Source: Pocillopora verrucosa (lineage: Eukaryota; Cnidaria; Anthozoa; Scleractinia; Pocilloporidae). From it: DNA of 64,000 nucleotides. Position numbers and translations under genes: made by a program. A model generated the notes under the pieces. It was not told the DNA's origin. It saw nothing but the letters and a program-made list of their open reading frames with translations, and ran no database searches. The stretch lies in NCBI RefSeq assembly GCF_036669915.1, contig NC_089318.1:19519561-19583560 (forward strand). Direction: 5' to 3'. Shown in pieces: positions 22,460 to 34,052 of this stretch; positions within the stretch are counted from its first letter, which is position 1, and each line of letters starts with the position of its first letter.

Positions 22460-24451
22460 TTAGGAAGGAAAGGAAATTTTTGCCCTTTCCAACAAGGTTT
22501 GTGCATTAAATCTGCCATAGGTATCTAGCATACGCATTCTGACACTACTTGGCCCCTTAGCTATTGGATCTTCAACAGCTAGCTCTGCTGCAATTCCAAA
22601 GATACTCAGTGTACAAGCACAACTTTTGATCACATGTGTTACATCTGTGGGATCCCCCAGAGAAACAAATGCTGCCAGCACAGCTGTCAAAGTGCATCCA
22701 GCTGCAGTTATCTTTGTAAGGATTGGATGACCATTTGATACAGTGATCACACTAGAGCCATCTGTCACAAAGTCATGTTCTCCTGTCACTAAAACAACAC
22801 AGCAGCACTCCTTGGCCAAGGCCTTGGCAGGCCCAAGGGCATGGTCGGAACTCTGAGAACTGTCAACTCCTTTTTGAGCTCCATCTAAACAGGATGTGAT
22901 CACCATTATCACTAATTTTAAACCCCTCTTCCACGAACCCTCAACACCTAACATTAGTATCTTAGTTCTCCAGGCTGTTCTCTATACAACTCCAATGGTG
23001 CTTGTCAAACAATTAAGAGCTTTCTTACTTGTTGATCATTTCCTTTATTCTCATGACCTTACTGTTTGAATCAGGGTGATATTGTAAGGAGATATTAGAT
23101 GCTAATCACTCTTGGAGGTTGAAGGGTTAACCCCAATATCAACTTTCATGTCTGCTAACAAAAAATTTGACTGTTGGTGTAAACATGACCCCAATTTTGG
23201 TGAATGGTGAATTCTTTATACAAGACTGAGTCATAAAGCAGCTGAAGCCTACTTTGGAACCAATTTGGAAAGTTGTGCTTTCTTCATTACAGTTTGCAGC
23301 AAGCCTTTGGTCAGATTTTCCTGTTATGACTGTTCAAGAACACACAATGACCTGTCCTACCACAATGACCATATAATCCAGAAACCATCACACTTATCAT
23401 TAAACCACTGTCTCCTGGGTGGGGTTGGGGGATGTGGCACAATGGTTAGCTCCATGATGATTGACAGCTAAATTGATGAAAATTCTAGAATTGCAATTTG
23501 CAGTGATCAAAAGCAATTTACATCATTACCATACCTGACGGCTGAAGATCAAGTCCTTTGCAAATACTTTTGGCAATAGCCATTATCTCAGAGGGATTGC
23601 CTCGTATCACAGTGGGCTTATAAGAAACAACCAAGTCTGTTGCAGTGTTTGTCCGTAAGCTGGTGGCACCTGCGCCCACAGGGTCTAACACCCATGGCTT
23701 CCCCAATTCCTGAGCTTTTGCTGCAGCCCTGTGCATTGACCTGATCCAAGGTGTAGAAAGAGTTCCAATATTTATCAGCAGTGCAGAGGCCAAGGTGACA
23801 AATTCTTCCACTTCTTCTTCAGCTGAATAATGAAAGTTTTTATGTTAGTCTGTTCGGAAAATTTATCACATTTTTTTATAATTGCGTAATTTGTTATTTA
23901 TCCGGCCATTCTATGTTTTCAGTTGATGTCTCCAAAGATCTGAGCCCAGGTACGTATCTACGGAGTCATTCTCGTATAAAAAAGTTAAAATTTAGAATCC
24001 AGAAGTTGTTCTGAAGTCCAGAGAAACAGAGTTGTAAAAAGCGACCTCAATCCTCCTTCCCTGTTTACTTTTTCCGCTTGCACAAGTCCTGAAAAAGATT
24101 GTCGGGAGAGAAAATTTTGTTTTTGTGTCTGTAGATATAATGCTCTTCTTCCACAACATAGCCTCTGACTCTCCGCTCCTAAAAAATTGTCGTTGACGTC
24201 ATAAACTTCTCTAAGTTTCCTTCATTAGTTAACATTAAAATGTTCAACCCACCGTGTACCATGGCAGGGGACGCTCCGATCGCAAGGAGAGTATTTGCCA
24301 TGATGTCCATCGACACATAATTTGTGATACACTGAACCAAAGGACAGTCCGATCTTAATTTCTGGAGAAGGCACCAACAGTCTGAAGAGCTACATTTCAC
24401 TGGCTTACGATTATTATCACCGGTGGAACTTGGATGTGCTGGCTGAGACAT
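22460..24451 (-). CDS. THIM: hydroxyethylthiazole kinase (ThiM family)
   Basis: ThiM phosphorylates 4-methyl-5-(2-hydroxyethyl)thiazole with ATP, a thiamine salvage step (EC 2.7.1.50). Exons 24451-24253, 23822-23535 and 22884-22460 join in phase to 303 residues, slightly longer than bacterial ThiM (about 260-270) because of an N-terminal extension and a Ser-rich linker near residues 165-180. Family features: PLVQCITNYVSMDIMANTLLAIGASPAM near the start, LLINIGTLS, VLDPVGAGATSLRT, IRGNPSEIMA, VVLVTGEHDFVTDG, NGHPILTKITAAGC with the catalytic-type Cys226, and GIAAELA. All expected core blocks are present, so it looks functional. Typical GT-AG introns and surrounding animal genes show it is not a bacterial contaminant. 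Only distant ribokinase-fold relatives are alternatives; the call is firm. Confidence 0.95.
22970..23132. mobile_element. dispersed repeat (CTGTTCTCTATACA...AAGGGTTAA type)
   Basis: Reads CTGTTCTCTATACAACTCC at the left and GTGATATTGTAAGGAGATATTAGATGC then GAAGGGTTAA at the right, as in the copies at 49718, 52816 and 59170. It lies in a thiazole kinase intron. Confidence 0.65.
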
Positions 24452-25860
24452 GGCATCCGTTCAGAAGATATAAGTTTAATTCTCACTTTTTAGAAGTGTA
24501 CCACAACTTCTCAGTATTCACGCACGAATGCACCAAAAGCGGAAGTAATCACGCGTGAGGAGAAATCAAAGTCACGCGATCAAGGCCAGTAACTGGCAGC
24601 GAAGGTACTTTATTCGATTCTTTCGCGGTATGCCTTGCGCTTGTGGAGCTGTCTAGACATCTAAAGGTTGGTGGAATCAGTCGTTTGATTTTCTCACCTG
24701 AGAATGTTGACATACGAAGATTATTTTTCAAACGCAAGTGTCTGATTCATCTTTAAGTAGATCACTTTCGCTTTGCAATTTCTTTTGAAGTATTTAATTT
24801 ACTGTAACTTGACAAATTTTTGCTTTTCTAAAAAAAGAGATTGGTCAAATTGATAAAAGTAAATTTAAAATGGCTTTTTTGTCAGATGTCATAGCATTTT
24901 ATGTTTATGGAATAAGGAGAAAGCGTTCTCTCGAATCCGGGGATTGTCCTCAAGAATACTCAAACCATTGAGTCACTCAGCGCTATTATTGTGAATACCC
25001 TTTTACATTTTAACACCAAATTTTCTCATCTTTGATTTCTTTGCTTTTTAACTTATTTACCATCGTTTTTACCGTCTCGTCATAGTTTTAAGCTCCTTAT
25101 TTCTATATATTTCTGTGATTTGGAACATTTCCAATCATATCGAGTGAACATCAGCGTAAACCCGGAAACTATGTCTACCGTTGATAACAGAGGGGGGCCA
25201 GCATGGTTTCGATCTAAAGATAAAGTTTGCCAAGAATTTGAAAGGGATTGAATCGTGAATTACTGTCACCGTAAAAATTGTCTTTAAAATCTAACTTGTA
25301 ACGAAATCTAAATCCAAGGTATCCCAAGCTCTTTCCCAGGGTCCTCTCTCTTCCTCCCTTAGGGAAGAGAGAGGACCCTGGGGACAAAGTTGTACCTCGT
25401 GCATTTCTTGCTTTTCACAAGATTCCATTTGGCATCCCGACCAACTATCGAATCAACGAGTAAATTAAATTCCGGTAGCATCAGCTTTCTGTTACAACGC
25501 AGTTATAAGTGGAGGAGAGGGGGGGGGGGGGGGGTGAGTGGGTGGGATTGCCAGTCAGATCCTAAAACGTCGAGTTTGTATTCAAGTTTGGGATGAGCAG
25601 GATCTTATTGATTCCTTTTTTTTCTATGTTTGTTGGTATTGTTGTTTTTGCGAATGTACAAATCAAAATTGTCTTAGGTTGCATTTTGGTCTGTCGTCCT
25701 CTCACTCAGATACCAGTTGTTGTCGACAAATGAACCTCATTTATGCTTAGTGAATTACGGGGAACCTAGCCTTTGTCTCAAACATGTTTTGTTATAACTT
25801 GTTCTGAGATATCCACGAGAATGTATTTATATTTTCTTTTAAGTGTACCACGAAAGTTGA
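24452..25860. promoter_or_regulatory. divergent intergenic region between THIM and PHYH-like gene
   Basis: The two genes point away from each other over 1.4 kb, so both promoters should lie here; I see no clear TATA box. Contents: a perfect-looking hairpin at 25334-25384 and a poly-G run at about 25516-25533. No additional gene. Confidence 0.45.
25334..25384. repeat. short inverted repeat (hairpin)
   Basis: CCCAGGGTCCTCTCTCTTCC is mirrored by GGAAGAGAGAGGACCCTGGG across a few bases, giving a stem of about 20 bp. It looks like a MITE end pair or a small palindromic repeat. Confidence 0.8.
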
Positions 25861-28246
25861 ATGGAAAGATTGCCCCCAAACACGATCACAGAGAAGGAAA
25901 TCCTTCGTTTTCAAGAGGATGGGGCTCTTTGTTTAAGAGCTGTTTTCAGTCATAGATGGATTGATCTCTTGCGAAGAGGGATTGAATTCAATAGGCTCCA
26001 CCCATCCGATATGACAAGACGTAAGGGCCACACGCCTCTCTTCTTTCACGATTACAGCAACTGGAAAAATATTCCTGAATACGAGGAGTTCATTCGCCAT
26101 TCCCCAGTTGGCGAAATAACAGGACGACTTCTTCAGTCTCCGGTAAGGGAGTCGCCAGTTTGCTTTGCATGACACCGACTTGTTTTAGCGTTGGAAACTG
26201 CTAACCATATCCTTCCGCGGCGCGGTTTTTCCAGACCTCTTTGCAAAAAGTAGCAAAGCAAAACCAAAGCAGGTTTTTTTCTCCACACTTAATTAAAAGC
26301 GTTCTTAACACATGGTGCCCATCCTTTGTAGCAGGTGTTTGCGCGGAACATGGGAGAAGAAAAAATGGAGATGGGGGTATGGGGAAGAGAAATCCTATCG
26401 CGCTTTCCTCCCCCTCCAGATTTCACCTCTGTAATTGTACAAAAAAATATCCTTATTCAACACGTGCTCCTGTAAATTTAAATGCCACTCTTAACTGCCT
26501 GGCGTTTAGTAGTCATTTGCAAGAGATGTCACCACATTTTCAGCTTTATTGTCAATTGTTAATCTCCTTAGGTATCTGCGCTGTATTCCAATCACGTGAT
26601 TGTGAAAGACAGCGGATCAACCAAACAAACTCCATGGCACCAGGATCAGGCTTATTATGAGATTGATGGAAAACAGGCATGTGTAACCTGTGATTTATGG
26701 TCGGTTTAGCTGATCTCGTACCCAGATCTTACCTTGTAACTTTAAATGAGATGTACAACCGCTTGGTCTTGAAAGGTCTGGGTACGAGACTACGGTTTAG
26801 GAATAATTATGTAAGTTCTGTTTGACTTGTATAAATGCGCTGAAACAATTTTTACAAGGTAAGGAATAAAAACTTGATAGAGCACAGTATTTCGATTGAG
26901 CATCGTCAAACAAAAACCAAATTATTTTAACGGCCGATCAGACCAAAATGTCAAAAGGAACCAATGAGAAACCAAAGTTTAGTTTTGCATTTGATTGGTC
27001 GAGAGGTCGGCGTGAATCTTCTTAACCAATCAAAACAATGCAATCCCAAATGATCCCGGGTTACTTTTACACGTCACAGTCTCTGCTCTCATACCGCTGA
27101 AGATTCAGAATAATGATGGTCATTATAAAAAAAATCAATCAAATTATTTGGCATAGCCTTGGAGGTCGTGATTTTATCGTTTTTTGTTCTTATAAAAAGA
27201 TATTTGCTTACTCAGGTTTGTTCTGTGTGGCTCCCAGTGGACCCAGTCTCCGAGCACACCTGTCTTCGTCTTGTGAAAGGTTCTCACAAGTTTCCATATT
27301 ACTTTAAACCTGTTCATTTTGACGGCCCTCCTTTTACGTCCTACGAAACAAAGCCTGGAAAAGAAAAGAGAGCTGATGAATTTCTTTCGACACCAGATGT
27401 TGATGGAAACGACCAATATCAAGTCTTGTCCTGGAATATGGAGGTGGGTTAGCCCTTAGAAAACCCCCCTCACCCTCCCCCCGCCGTCCGAATAAAACCT
27501 ACTGTTGTCAATCTAACGCTGATTTTTCGAAGGGTGGATAGCGAAATCCACTGGATTAATCACTTAGAAGTTGATTGTTCAGATCTCATTTATGTTTTAG
27601 ACCCTAGAAAGATGCTGAAATCGCCAATCCTGCGTCATGAATTTTGCCCACGTAAGCAAACATTGTAGCATCATTTAACTCCACAACATTTACCACATTT
27701 AATTAACTGCGAAGTTAGTGACTAGATAGCTTGAGTTTTTTGAAAAAAAAAACTGAAATAATAGTGCCAAGGAGATTGGGAATCTTTAGTATGAGGCCTC
27801 TAAATTAGATTTAGTTGACCCAATGTTCTCCCAGATTTCATTATCGCGTAACTGGAAACTTCTTCAGTTCTCGGCGAACCTATTACATTCCCGTGTATTC
27901 CTCTAAGTGTCACAGCACTTTTGTAATGTGAATGCTTTTCTCCCGGCTGAAATAAAATATCCATCAAGCTAAGAAAGGCAGCCGATGATGATCTCTATAT
28001 TTCATCTATTTTTTTTTTCTTTAGCCGGGAGACTGCATTGTTTTCCACATGAAAACAGTTCACGGTGCGCATGGCAATAATCTAGAGACGCCTCGACGAG
28101 CTTTCTCTACACGATGGCTGGGAGATGATGCTGTTAAAGGAGAACGACCTTGGATAAATCTACCACCAAGTAACGAGATCAGAAACTTGAAAATAGGAGA
28201 GAACCTCATTAAGTCGGGTGCATTCACTGTTACTTGGACCGTATAG
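25861..28246 (+). CDS. phytanoyl-CoA dioxygenase (PhyH) family protein
   Basis: PhyH enzymes are Fe(II)/2-oxoglutarate-dependent oxygenases; the substrate here is unknown. Exons 25861-26142, 26572-26676, 27216-27443 and 28025-28246 join in phase to 278 residues. The iron-binding HxD is TPWHQDQAYY (His117, Asp119). The distal ligand is probably His218 in KTVHGAHGNN, and an Arg near 230 in RRAFSTRWLGDD fits 2-oxoglutarate binding. The N-terminus (ITEKEILRFQEDGALCLR) matches the family opening. The second intron starts with GC (AAACAG/GCATGT), a GC-AG intron required by the frame. No peroxisomal targeting signal is evident at either end. The sequence style, notably RWLGDDA, recalls bacterial and marine-invertebrate PhyH proteins rather than human PHYH. 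A MITE begins directly at the stop codon. Confidence 0.9.
26714..26789. mobile_element. small inverted-repeat element
   Basis: TCTCGTACCCAGATCT is mirrored by AGGTCTGGGTACGAGA about 45 bp later. It looks like a mini-MITE in a PHYH intron. Confidence 0.6.
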
Positions 28247-28500
28247 AGCAATTTTTAATAGAATGTCGATAGTAATCCGAGATTGCTTTGGTTTAGTTTT
28301 ACTTCGCTCCGTGATTGGTAAAAAACTCGCACCGCTCTCCCAACCAATCGGAAGTGACATGGTCACTCGCCTTTTCCCGCGCTTGAGGCAGCTTGGTGGT
28401 TTTCACTCTGCGTTCTCATTGGTTCTTAAAGTTATTTCCTCTTACTCTGATCGACCGTTGTGATTACCTTGTTTTAGACACTCAATCGAAAAGCCCTCCA
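28246..28500. mobile_element. CCAAT-rich MITE copy
   Basis: Left end GAGCAATTTTTAATAGAATG and right end ACACTCAATCGAAAAGCCCT are imperfect inverted repeats. Inside are GTGATTGG, CCAATCGG, CGCGCTTGAGG and CATTGGTTC. The element abuts the PHYH-like stop codon and would supply its 3' UTR. Confidence 0.7.
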
Positions 28501-28847
28501 ATGGATATTGATGCTGATGATAAAATTAACATTTTGTCAGGATACTTTTTAAAGGCAAATTTTGCCATATTTTTTCAAAGTTCTTTCAGGTAGTACTAAA
28601 ACGAGGAACAAATTGCTAGTCCTTGTAATAAATTTCCAGGTGTCACATTTAGCGGAAGAAAGGAGGAGTCGTGGTTTTCGCAAATTAAAAAACCAGACAT
28701 GGGCAAATCTACAGGCCAATATCTTTGCTACTACAAAAACTTGGGAGTAAGTTAGGTTCGCTTTCATACACTGGTATATTAGAGAAAGTCTCAAAGAGGA
28801 TTCAGTTCATAATACGGTTTATTTTGTACTTCGGATGTCTTATTCCT

Positions 28848-29336
28848 TTACAAACCCTCACGTGGCCATTTGAATAACTTAACTATGTCTTGCTTTCCAC
28901 GAGCATTGCGTTCGATCTCATTTCTTTGCGACATCTCGGCCTTCCGTCCAATTATTTGTGACGTGGTCTCTGGAAATGGCATCTTGTTGGCGTTGCCAAG
29001 AAACACCTGAGCCTGTTCTGTACCATCTTTCTCTTCGCTCTCTGTACTAGTCACCAGGCTTTCTTGTTTACGTTCTTCATCCACCTCAAACTCATCTTGG
29101 CCGATTCTCAGTGTCTCGAGCTGTAACTAATACCCCATTCACACCAGCAAAACATGTTTTGTTAAACTGGTTTTCATTGAATGAAAATTATAAACAGAGA
29201 ACTGAAAAACTTGATTTTCCATTGGATTCAAGTACTTGCTAACTTGCATTTCCAATGTGCTACATTCAAGTCAAAAATATTCGGTTAAATAGTTTCTATG
29301 AAGAAAAAAAAAATTAAACTGTGTTTAACAAAACAA

Positions 29337-29367
<31 letters not shown>

Positions 29368-30689
29368 GGGGCATAAATCGCAATGGTATGAAAGGAACGT
29401 TGTCTGAAATTTTCAATGAAATGTTCCAAAAGATATTACGCGCAAAAGCATGAGTACTAATAAGAAATGAAAAGTTCACTCTCGGGAGTTCACCAGCGAG
29501 GACATTGTTTTTGTTAATTATGTGCTTTGACGAATTGGCCATAGCTTTGTTACATCACACGTGAAAAACGAAGCAGAAAATCACAATGCAGCTTTTTTGA
29601 AAATGTTTCCTTGCATCTCAATTGTATTTGATCCAGTTATCAGTACTCTCGCGTTTTGACGTAACTCAGCCTGAATGCTCCCTACTTGATATTTTCCGTC
29701 CCTTTACGCAGTGAAGTGCAGGGCGCTCTACAGAACATGCTTACCCGATGGTATTCATTAGCCAGAAATCCCCACTTATCCGGCCATCGCCTCTGAGAGA
29801 GGAGTTCTCTATTTACATGATCTTTCCTGTAATCGATTGAAAAATAAAGAATACAAGAAACATTTTTTCAGGTAAAGAGAAATTCCGGTGTTAAAAGAAT
29901 ATGGAGGGGGGGGGGGGTTGGCGGGAAGGGGATTTTGCCTTGAAAATCTTGGTGTTGTGGGGGAACGACGGAGGGCATTCTTTTGAGTAGTAATTCCACA
30001 ACTTCTTTGGCAAAGCCAGAGCATGGACACCAATTTGTAGCCAAATAACGACTTAAAAGACGGATGGTACTTTTTTGGTGTTGGAATCGGTATCAGCGGA
30101 CATTACAAATCTTTGATGAATAATGTAACAAACGAAGTTCTTTTAATGCCGCGTCTGGTGAAAAGTGAACATAAAGTAAAATAATTGTATACACAATACG
30201 CTCTTTTTTCTTCAAAGTGCTCTGTGATTTGGCTTGAAAACTCTCACTACCTTCTCAATCAATCAGATGTAAGTATAAATTAATCGACTACCTTTCACGC
30301 GCTTAACTTTTTTTATACTCATTTATTTCGTTTCTCATTGGCTCCTTGTATTTCTCTCTATTTTGATTGGCTACCAATAGACCATCGAGCTTAAGAGAAA
30401 TGAAAAGTTTGCTTTTGGGTGCAAAACGACTCGAAGTCGTCTGTAACTTTTCAGCACAAAAAATGGCTTGAGTCAATTTTTGGATATTGGTAGAGGATAC
30501 CACAGGCATCATTGTTGCCGATTTATAACCGATCCACTCCAAAAATGAAATTTCTAACCAAATTGCTCGGCACTTATATCGCCTACAGTTGAGGAAATTT
30601 ATGAGGGACCACAAAAAAAGTCAGACTTACCATATTTCGTCGTTGTGTACAAAATTGCACGCTTTCACTCTTCCCCTCACGCCAAACAT
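28848..30689 (-). CDS. CIMIP1: ciliary microtubule inner protein 1 (C20orf85/LLC1 family)
   Basis: CIMIP1 is a small protein inside axonemal doublet microtubules. Exons 30689-30631, 29826-29745 and 29120-28848 join in phase to 137 residues, the same length as I recall for the human protein. Matching blocks: NFVHNDEIW (12-20) as in human NLVGQDEIW; the RRWPDKWGFL box (32-41), the family hallmark; FPETTSQIIG; and the C-terminal GKQDIVKLFKWPREG. Residues 49-85 are acidic and poorly conserved. The human IGW motif reads IGR here. The short length, two small exons and conserved W/P/G positions make chance unlikely. Assignment is from memory of the family and should be confirmed by a profile search. 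Its neighbour upstream on the same strand is COX7A2L. Confidence 0.8.
29130..29377. mobile_element. MITE with CCCATTCACACCA ends
   Basis: Ends ACCCCATTCACACCAGC and TTGGTGTGAATGGGGC are inverted repeats, with AAAACATGTTTTGTTAAACT and TTTAACAAAACAAC inside. A second copy lies at 40225-40480 in opposite orientation. Confidence 0.8.
30216..30376. mobile_element. CCAAT-rich MITE copy (degenerate)
   Basis: Shares GCTCTGTGATTTGGC, CAATCAATCAGATG, CACGCGCTTAA and TCTCATTGGCTCC blocks, in order, with the copies at 28246 and 48510. It lies in a CIMIP1 intron. Confidence 0.6.
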
Positions 30690-31820
30690 CTTCGCTTTCT
30701 GGAGAAATAACTTACTCTCATTATGACGTCAAACAGTTTGCGTGCGCATGATTGTCGAAGACTCCATGCCATCTCGCTTCCAGAGGGCTAATTTTCAGAG
30801 CCTTGCGGACAGCAAACAAAGGAGGAGTTACTGGAAAGACTGGAAAAATTACAAAATTGTTTTTTCTTTTCAAACAGGATACATGTTCATCAAATCTAAT
30901 CATAGAGAAGTTGGGTGAAAATGTAACAGAAAACCGCGGAAACTGTAATGGACATAATGTAATTTGTTTTGGACTGCAGCAGACTGTTTGTTTTAGTTTG
31001 TCATGTATTGACAGACGTGGTTCAACATGCCATAGGAGGTATCAGGGGTAAAATATGTATAGAGGATGTCCTGAAATTAAAATTGCTCCCAATTAGAGGG
31101 AGGTTTTCGTTACAGAGGGTTTGAGTTATCAAGGGTTTGAGTTAGCAAGGGTAAAGTTGCAGTAAATGTATGATGGAAATACAAAGGAAATCAAATTTGG
31201 TTTGAGTCACAGCAAGGTTTCAGTTCATGAGGGTTCAAGTTATCAGGATTTTTCTGTAGTACAATTATTCTTTGCCTCATCACAGCTCGATGAATTACTA
31301 CTGCTTCATCAAATAATTGATAATTGTGAATCCCATTAAAGCCAAGTAATCACCATTCATCCCATCACTGCATGAATTTCTTTTCTTATTGCAAGTACTA
31401 CATACATTTCTTTTTGCATATGCCAAAATAGGAACTGCTATGCAAGATTGTCTGTTCTTTTTTTCATGAATTTGTCAATGATTTGCATGCATAGAGAGAT
31501 GAAAATTCACAACGAGCACCTCAAGTTTCTCTCAATAAAAAAAAATGAAAAAAACATATACAGTCAGTTAAAAGTACTTTATTATTATTACTAACCTCAA
31601 TTAAAGAAAAAGAAGCATAGAGGTGTCTATTATATTACAAATTAATCCTTCATAAAGTTCCAACAACAATTCTGCACCAAAAGAGCACTGGAGAATGAAT
31701 ATATTTTGACTAGTATTCAGTTATATCAATCAAAGCAGCAAATGAAGTTCCTTCTAAAATGCACAAATTTTGACAGAAGTAGTTTTAAATGATGAAAATT
31801 AGCTTGGACTCCAGTTACTT
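30690..31820. other. intergenic between CIMIP1 start and COX7A2L end
   Basis: No gene. A dispersed repeat at 31095-31245 contains GGGTTTGAGTTATCAAGG copies. AATAAA on the minus strand (31578-31583) lies about 240 bp after the COX7A2L stop and is its likely polyadenylation signal. Confidence 0.55.
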
Positions 31821-34052
31821 TCATCTTTCCTTTCTCTTCAGTTTACCAGTGGCCATCATGTAGTAGTAGTAGGCTGCAACACCCATTCCAACAGGTAGAA
31901 CACCCATAAGACCCCTGAAGATAATCTTATCCCTTGTACCCCTCAGCAGATACACTGGAGCTTTTGATTGCTATCAAAACCAAAAATAAATCAAGAATAA
32001 ATTGTTAGAAGTTAAAGCACAGTGATTCAAGTGGTACAGGGTTGTTATAGTGCTAAAAAAACTAACTTTTCTAAAGATAATCATTGTGTCTTTTTCCTCA
32101 ATGTCAATGTATATTTAGTCATAGTTGTCTTGCATGTCATGAGTTGTATGAGGAAATATAGCTGTAATTAAAAAAGAGGGGAAAATTGTGTCTAAAACAT
32201 GAGTGGGAGACATGGTAGCCTTATGGTTAATTCACTGGATTCTGGGTTGAGGGTTCAGAGCTTGAGACCTGTCAATGTGTTATGTTCTTGGGCAAGACAT
32301 TTCACTCTCAAGGTATCTCTTTTAACCTTGGAGCATAAATGGGTACCAGCAAAATTTCAGGGAAGCCTGGTAAAATCCTGGGGGATAGCCTTGTGTTGGA
32401 GTGGCATCCCATCCCGGGGGGAGAAGCGTACCCCTTGTAGCTTCATGCTATGGAAAGCGGGATAAGTTCCCCGTGGGTGAGGCACTTGGCTGAAGTACAG
32501 ACTACTGCTTTAATTAAAACATGATTCAAACTGATCAAGGTAGCTACTTGTATCTTTGGATGTTACTCTTCATATAAAAAAGTTTGATATCTAGTTCTGG
32601 GGTCCTTGGTGTAAAATCATTGGTCCACCATATCTCTGGTAACTTAATAATGCTAAGTTGGTCAGTTCTTAGAGGGAATATAACATGTATAGACTAGCTT
32701 CACTCTAAAAAAATCATTTCTTAAAGGATGTGTTGCACTAAATAATAGTAAGCTTCATTGATGGGGAAAACATAGCAGCCTAATGTTTAGTGTTCAGGTT
32801 CAAGCTTTGGCTCTCACATAACCTCTCTCCGACCAGGAATGCCGACCAGGAATGCCGACCAGGAATGAAAATTGGTAATAGTGAACAGTTGAATAAACTT
32901 GGTGAAGGCTGAAGTGTAATGAGTGGTGGATTAGCAATCCACCCAAGGGGAGACGAAATACTTCTTTTCATCCCATTAGAGAAGGTTTCACATGAGTGTT
33001 AAAAATAACCAGAGATTACAATGGTTTCATCAAATTTGCTCTGTGATTGGTCCAGAAAGCTAGCCCCATTCATTTCAATTAATCAGATGAAAGACTGAAA
33101 ACAATTGCAAGTGGTCAATTGCATTTTCCTGCTCTTTTGGTGGTTTGTTTGTTTTTATTTTAAGTTCTCATTGGCTAATGATAACCTTTGTTATGATTGG
33201 GTCACTGTAATTACTATGGTTTAATTTTTTCAACAGACGGTTGGAAACTGTTCTGTGTGAAAAAATGGGATGCGTTCTGGCCAGATAGGTTATTAGGCTC
33301 ATTTAATGACCTTACCCTTTGTTTTTCTATTTTTATCAACTACATGGTCTCTGAGAGGTAACTGAGACAAAATTCCCAGAGGTTAATCTTACAGAGTTAA
33401 ATGCGGCTTTTCTTATTTCCTAGAAACAACTGAGGCCTAGTGATTGACATGAATGGAGCCAAACACTGAGTCAGTACGCTTAGCAATTTATTTTTCTCCG
33501 TGTAACTCATCAGGTAGGTCTGGTGAAAAATTCCTGCATGACGGCATGACTAGTACAAGGATATAAATATTATGATAAATTACAGCCTCCTGTATTGAGT
33601 AAAAGTGATGATTTTTTCGTCTTTTACACACGAGTAACCTACATAAAGCCAATATACAATGATCGTTGATATAAGCTTGTTGTCGAAAAATGTCTCCGAC
33701 TGCTTTCTTTATATTACCTTAAAGGTCTCCTGCCACTGACGAACGTTACTTCCACCCAAAGTTCCTGAAGAGGACGACATTGGAGTCTCGAAAACTGGAC
33801 CTGCTTTCGGCTCTGAATATTTTCCAAGTCCCTAAAGAAATTAAACAATCCGGGTCGAAAACTGATAAGTGTTATATTATCGTATGTTAAGAAACTATAT
33901 TTAAAAACTGATATTTAAAACTTAATTTGTGTGAGCAATTAACAATCTAACTAAAGATTTTCAGTAAGTTGATACTTAACCTGTGGTTGATAAGCGGTGG
34001 TAGCTTCGGCAGAGACTACTCTGCCCGCAAAAGAGCTCTGTTTATAGAACAT
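31821..34052 (-). CDS. COX7A2L: COX7A2L/SCAF1-like cytochrome c oxidase subunit 7A-related protein
   Basis: COX7A-family proteins are single-span subunits of mitochondrial complex IV; COX7A2L (SCAF1) helps join complexes III and IV. Exons 34052-33981, 33831-33718 and 31970-31821 join in phase to 111 residues (human COX7A2L 114). The N-terminus MFYKQSSFAGRVVSAEA and the following GPVFETP parallel human MYYKFSGFTQKL and the IIFATP region, which are absent from plain COX7A. The C-terminal third, APVYLLRGTRDKIIFRGLMG, is the COX7A box. It is followed by a hydrophobic span (VLPVGMGVAAYYYYMMA) and a basic tail. The N-terminal similarity is why I prefer COX7A2L over COX7A1/2. It is head to head with PPP1R37. 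Confidence 0.88.
32196..32522 (+). mobile_element. SINE-like repeat with weak tRNA-like head
   Basis: GACATGGTAGCCTTATGGTT, then GGGTTGAGGGTTCAGAGCTTG resemble decayed A and B boxes. The body TTCTTGGGCAAGACATTTCACTCTC is shared with elements at 38460-38500 and, inverted, 52770-52800. Confidence 0.55.
33020..33250. mobile_element. CCAAT-rich MITE copy (degenerate)
   Basis: Contains GCTCTGTGATTGGTCCAGAA, AATTAATCAGATG and TCTCATTGGCTAATG in family order. It lies in the second COX7A2L intron. Confidence 0.6.
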
